36,933 bases of DNA. Source: Mesorhizobium sp. Root552 (lineage in GTDB: Bacteria > Pseudomonadota > Alphaproteobacteria > Rhizobiales > Rhizobiaceae). The stretch is from the NCBI RefSeq assembly GCF_001427285.1, contig NZ_LMFV01000045.1:449581-486513 (forward strand). The letters are read 5' to 3'. This document shows, piece after piece, positions 34,039 through 36,933 of this stretch. Every line of letters starts with the position of its first letter. The stretch's first letter is position 1. The notes under the pieces are model-generated. The model was not told where the DNA came from. It saw nothing but the letters and a program-made list of their open reading frames with translations, and did no database searches. The position numbers and the translations under genes were made by a program.

Positions 34039-35342
34039 GCACCACCTTTTATCGGCACGATCTCCGCGCCTTCGTCCTGCGACGGCATCACGATGGCACC
34101 GACCCGCTCGGTGGCCTGCCGCAACGGGTCAAGCATAAGATGCGCGTATCGGGCTGTCGTCGCTTGCTGGGAGTGCCCCAACAGCGCGCCGATGACAGGC
34201 AAGGAAAGCCCCGAGCTTACGAGCAAGCTGGCATAGGTGTGCCGTAAATCATGAATGCGTACGTTCGGTTCGAAAACCCGCCGCTCTTTGCCCTGGGTAT
34301 CCTTTACCACACCAACCTCGCCCAATTCGGCGGCGAGGCACAACTTGAACCAAAGCCTTTTTAGAGTGCCACCGTGCCGGTGTCCGTTACCGCCGCGTCC
34401 GGGGAATACATATTCGTGGACACCGCGATGCTCCTTCGCCGCTTCCTCCTCTGCCTGCGTGCGCAATCTAGCCAGTAACTGACGGGAAGGCGCTGACAAC
34501 GGAGCATGATGCAGCTTGTTCTGCTTGGTGGCCGAGCCGGGCTTTGTCCACGTGCCGGCAGAGAGGTCAAGTTGGTCCCAACGCATCGCACATACCTCGT
34601 TCCGACGTGCGCCGGTCAGCAGCAGCAACCGGACGATGTTGCAAGCTTGCTGATCCTCATGCGCGGCCAGCGCTGTGGTGAACCTGCTTAGTTCAGCAGA
34701 TGATAAATAGCGGTCCCGCTTTTCCTCTTGATTACGTTCAATGCCGATGCACGGATTTCCGGCCGCGTAATCGCGCCACTGCCATTTGAGGGCGAGCGCA
34801 AACATTTTCGACAGGAGTGATACGACGCGATTTGCGCGATAGGGCTTGCCCTGCTTGGTAATCGCCCTGTGCAATCCATCAATATCGGGGAATGTGACGT
34901 CGGCCACCTTCAGGTGTTTGAGCTTTGGCAGCACATAATCACGGATCATCGCCTTGTCGTCTGCTGCCGACGCGGCCCTCTTTTTGGGCAGATGCTTCTC
35001 GACATAGTCTTGGCATAGGGCAGCGACGGTCTTGGCGTTGCGGTCGGCCTCGACGTCGGCCATCGGGTCTTCGCCACGGTCGATTCGCCGTTTGAGTTCC
35101 TTCGATTCCTCACGGGCCGCATTGGTTTTCCAGTCGGGGCGAGAGCCAATGGTGTATCGACGCTCTCGGCCCGAACGAGTCCGATAGTTGAGTATGAAGG
35201 AGCGCGCCCCAGCAGCAGTTACACGGCAACCAAAGCCTTTCACCTCGGTATCATAGGTGATCTTGTTACCCTTCTCCGGGACCGACAGCGTGTCCGCAAT
35301 GGTATCGGTGAGTTTGAGAGCCATAACTTGTGTCCGCTTCAT
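34035..35342 (-). CDS. Tyrosine-type site-specific integrase
   Basis: A 435-residue P4-like integrase. The N-terminal arm-binding DUF4102-like domain (KGFGCRVTAAGARSFILNYRTRSGRERRYTIG, 35-65) is followed by a SAM-like core-binding domain (about 105-205). The catalytic domain has Arg in LLTGARRNEV (about 246), His364-Arg367 in IHDLRHTYAS, His390 in ALLGHSQ and Tyr399 in TARYAHLML, so all key residues are present. It should recombine the tRNA-Arg att sites. The gene starts 147 bases inside the right repeat and reads inward. ATG 35324 (MALKLTDT) is an alternative start. A perfect palindrome lies directly upstream. Confidence 0.93.
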   Translation of the reverse strand: MKRTQVMALKLTDTIADTLSVPEKGNKITYDTEVKGFGCRVTAAGARSFILNYRTRSGRERRYTIGSRPDWKTNAAREESKELKRRIDRGEDPMADVEADRNAKTVAALCQDYVEKHLPKKRAASAADDKAMIRDYVLPKLKHLKVADVTFPDIDGLHRAITKQGKPYRANRVVSLLSKMFALALKWQWRDYAAGNPCIGIERNQEEKRDRYLSSAELSRFTTALAAHEDQQACNIVRLLLLTGARRNEVCAMRWDQLDLSAGTWTKPGSATKQNKLHHAPLSAPSRQLLARLRTQAEEEAAKEHRGVHEYVFPGRGGNGHRHGGTLKRLWFKLCLAAELGEVGVVKDTQGKERRVFEPNVRIHDLRHTYASLLVSSGLSLPVIGALLGHSQQATTARYAHLMLDPLRQATERVGAIVMPSQDEGAEIVPIKGGA

Positions 35343-35343
35343 G

Positions 35344-35360
35344 TCCGTCGACTCGACGGA
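35344..35360. promoter_or_regulatory. Perfect palindrome upstream of the integrase gene
   Basis: TCCGTCGA-C-TCGACGGA, an eight-base perfect inverted repeat with a single central base, begins one base upstream of the integrase ATG (minus strand). It can be an operator for a dimeric repressor or a hairpin hiding the ribosome site. Which protein would bind is not known; XRE (29881-30114) and AlpA-like (33265-33477) are candidates. Confidence 0.5.
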
Positions 35361-35488
35361 GCCTATTGACGTTCAATGTCACTGAATGCTACGGCGGTGT
35401 CAAGCTTTATCTATTGTAAATCAATTAATTAGACATATGCAGACAGATTTTGTAGAAACTTCAAGGGCCTTTAGAATCGCGCGGGCGG

Positions 35489-35539
35489 AGACTACGAATC
35501 TGGGGGTCAGGAGTTCGAATCTCTTCGGGCGCGCCATTT
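35489..35539 (+). repeat. attR: 51-bp direct repeat, displaced 3' half of tRNA-Arg
   Basis: Second copy of the 51-base core, identical to 23571-23621. Here only the 3' half of the tRNA is present; the upstream bases (GCGCGGGCGG) do not form a tRNA 5' half, so this is not a functional gene. Confidence 0.93.
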
Positions 35540-35745
35540 ACAGAACTCTGAACGCCGAACGCCGCCGTTTCTACGCTTGAAGCGGCGACCGGCGTTCGCA
35601 GCAATTTCGACTTCGATCCCATGATGCGAACCTCGTCGCCGGCAACCTCGACGCGCTGCGCCGGCGAGTACAGATGATCGCGGCGGTAGCCGCCATCGTC
35701 GAGGCGGATCCGTTCACCGGCTTTGCTGGCGAACCCCTTGAGCAT
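35533..35745 (-). pseudogene. C-terminal remnant of a serine recombinase
   Basis: The minus-strand frame reads IRLDDGGYRRDHLYSPAQR, VEVAGDEVRIMGSKSKLLRT, then AASSVETAAFGVQSSVNG. This resembles the extreme C-terminus of large serine recombinases of alphaproteobacterial islands. The catalytic N-terminal domain is absent. The frame runs without stop into the tRNA repeat and has no own end; the tRNA-derived continuation is not protein. The residues before 35745 do not look like recombinase. It is probably the leftover of another element once inserted at the same tRNA. Confidence 0.6.
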
Positions 35746-35909
35746 ATCCTGGATGACGCCCTGATTGCCTGAACTGTCGAGCGCGAGTTGCGTGCGCTCG
35801 GCGCCGGCTGACGCCGATCGAAATCCGTAAGAGTAAATACCTGAATAATCGGATCGAGCAGGACCATAGGCGCATCAAGTGCCGCGTCCTGCCAATGGTT
35901 GGCTTCTAG

Positions 35910-36038
35910 TCACCGACGTCAGCCGTGATCATCCTGTCCGGCATCGAGATGGTTCACATGATGCGCAAGCGACAGGCGAGATGCGCCTTCAATCCCAATC
36001 CGTCCCTGGCCGAACAGTTCGCAGTTCTTGCCACATAA
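35910..36038 (+). pseudogene. C-terminal remnant of an IS6-type transposase
   Basis: A short frame ends LSGIEMVHMMRKRQARCAF, NPNPSLAEQFAVLAT, stop. The pattern [TL][LS]xGIExVHM[IM]RK followed by AxQF..LA is the usual C-terminal end of IS6/IS26-family DDE transposases. The catalytic domain is missing and a stop lies just upstream. No IS ends are visible. Confidence 0.6.
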
Positions 36039-36156
36039 TTGGCTTCAGGCCGACTTCTTTGCGCTTCCAGCAAGCCGTTCCAACAAAACCGTGAAAGTTG
36101 CCTAGTCACTGCGATTGTGTTGAGACTTGAGAAGGGAGTTGTCTGGAGAAGGCTGT

Positions 36157-36836
36157 ATGTATGGCGCTGCCGACCTAAGATGCGTGAGGAGGATATCCTC
36201 CATCATCGCCGACACCGCATCACCCGCCGAAAGGGCAGAAGGGGTGCTTGATGAACTCTTTCATTTGATCCCCTATGCTGCGGCTCAGATATGTAGCTGG
36301 GATGATCAACGACAGACGCATTACACGATCGCCGCGCGCGGCTATCCCACGGCTGTACGAATGGCTCTCAACGGTACCCGCTATCGCGACGATTTGGTCT
36401 GGCAGTTTCTTGAAAAAAGCGATGGTGCGGTATTTTGGAAGGATTGCCCGTTCAACCGGGATGAATCCCCATTCTATTCCCAGTCCCTGGCGCCACAGGG
36501 CTACCGGGAAGGCGGCACCGTGCTGCTTCGCGACTCCAAGCGCGGCTATATAGGAATGCTGGTCATGAACCTCGAGACCTATCAGGCGCCGGCCGAGGCT
36601 GAACAAGCGCTGCTTGGGATCGTAGGGGCGGGGTTGGCCCCACTGGTGGACCGGTTTCATCTCGCTCGTCGCATAGCCGCGGCCTGCGCCCCGCATCGTG
36701 CGGCGGCCGTATATCATGCCCAACATGGATGGGTGGATATCTGCGGCGAAGGCCTGCCTCCTGCGCGTTTTCTCGAGGTGTTGGGGATTCCCGGACAAAC
36801 AGATCTGCCAACCCGTTCAAGCTGGAGAGATCCCGG
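36157..36836 (+). pseudogene. GAF/autoinducer-type regulator gene interrupted by an IS end
   Basis: An open frame from ATG 36157 (MYGAADLRCVRRISS), preceded by GGAGAAGG, encodes about 227 residues. It has a GAF-like sensor domain (VLDELFHLIPYAAAQICSW, ARGYPTAVRMALNG, KRGYIGMLVMNLETYQAP) followed by a linker (FHLARRIAAACAPHRAAAVYH). Such N-termini are found in rhizobial GAF-LuxR regulators, where a LuxR-type HTH would follow. Here the frame runs without an own stop into sequence that looks like an insertion-sequence end at about 36837, so the DNA-binding part is missing or displaced. The continuation lies beyond the window. Confidence 0.55.
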
Positions 36837-36933
36837 TGTCAGGCGAAATGAGAAATTGCCCCCCGGACGAAAGGAAGAACTGACCCCCTCTCTTTTGAGA
36901 GGACGGATAGATGACGACAGAGCTTTCGGCGAC
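36837..36933 (+). mobile_element. Left end of an IS21-like insertion sequence (partial)
   Basis: The stretch begins TGTCAGGCGAAATGAG. It carries two related 20-base repeats, 36845-36864 and 36869-36888 (both GAAA......A, ending in CCCCC; 15 of 20 positions equal). Multiple subterminal repeats ending in C runs are typical of IS21-type ends. A start codon at 36911 opens a frame (MTTELSA) that leaves the window and may be the first transposase gene. The family is an inference. Confidence 0.45.

Larger units (their letters stand above)
23571..35539. mobile_element. Integrated island in tRNA-Arg (satellite-like, about 11.9 kb)
   Basis: The element is bounded by perfect 51-base direct repeats (23571-23621 and 35489-35539) that cover the tRNA-Arg 3' half from the anticodon stem to just past CCA. 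This is typical of tyrosine-integrase attachment. It encodes an integrase close to the right repeat, an AlpA-like HTH, a Prim-Pol/VirE-type primase-helicase with an iteron/AT-rich segment, an XRE regulator and cargo including a vWA-PP2C-kinase operon. No capsid, tail, portal or conjugation genes are seen. It therefore resembles a phage satellite (PICI- or P4-like) or a small replicating genomic island rather than a prophage or ICE. The integrase lies at the end opposite the intact tRNA. Confidence 0.9.

Noticed and set aside
35461..35535. Minus-strand frame continuing GAPEEIRTPDPQIRSL
   Set aside because: This is the reverse translation of the duplicated tRNA-Arg 3' half, a frequent artefact in databases. 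It is not part of a protein.
35571..35867. 98-codon minus-strand frame beginning MVLLDPIIQVF
   Set aside because: It overlaps the recombinase remnant in another frame. Its later part is low-complexity Arg/Ser/Ala, typical of a shadow frame, and I could not support a family.
36220..36798. 192-codon minus-strand frame opposite the GAF regulator
   Set aside because: The plus-strand frame has recognisable GAF-type sequence and a ribosome site. The minus frame lacks domain-like sequence.
1..36933. CRISPR array
   Set aside because: No regularly spaced 24-40 base repeats with unique spacers were seen. The only clustered short repeats are the iterons at 30821-30963, which are too short and too close together.

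Overview
The window reads as a GC-rich alphaproteobacterial chromosome, most likely Rhizobiales of the Mesorhizobium/Phyllobacteriaceae type. The protein sequences, the pheS-pheT and rpmH-rnpA-yidC neighbourhoods, and an infC that starts at ATT all fit this. No database search was possible, so the genus is an inference.

Core chromosome, 1-23.6 kb. A DUF2852 protein, a BenE-type benzoate symporter and an ABHD10-like hydrolase lie on the minus strand. The translation block follows on the plus strand: infC, an ICMT-like methyltransferase, rpmI, rplT, a kinase-fold protein with an altered catalytic loop, pheS and pheT. Next come cytochrome b561 with YceI, a Gfo/Idh/MocA oxidoreductase, a small unknown protein, the HrpB helicase, a LysR regulator and a glycine betaine/proline-type ABC transporter (ProV-ProW-ProX). 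The LysR gene is followed by a palindrome with T-N11-A geometry just before proV. A bidirectional terminator separates proX from the convergent rpmH-rnpA-yidC operon, and an orphan sensor histidine kinase follows on the plus strand.

Mobile island, 23571-35539. tRNA-Arg(ACG) at 23542-23618 carries an insertion of about 11.9 kb bounded by perfect 51-bp direct repeats of the tRNA 3' half. The right part is a minus-strand module: tyrosine integrase, AT-hook protein, AlpA-like HTH, and a Prim-Pol/VirE-type primase-helicase. Next to the primase stop codon is an AT-rich segment flanked by inverted sets of GGTAGCA/TGCTACC repeats, a layout expected of a replication origin in a phage satellite (PICI-like) or similar replicating island. 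The cargo side holds a compact three-gene operon: vWA protein, PP2C phosphatase and a kinase with an extra OB-fold-like domain and a C-terminal membrane anchor. It also holds a coiled-coil AT-hook protein with degenerate repeats, an XRE regulator, a very AT-rich four-helix membrane protein and a conserved unknown. The triad resembles the TerY-P phosphorylation triads and is the best candidate here for an undescribed stress or anti-phage system.

Right flank, 35540-36933. This is a graveyard of mobile DNA: the C-terminal remnant of a serine recombinase abutting the duplicated tRNA end, the C-terminal remnant of an IS6-type transposase, and a GAF-type regulator whose 3' part is cut off by the end of an IS21-like element running out of the window.
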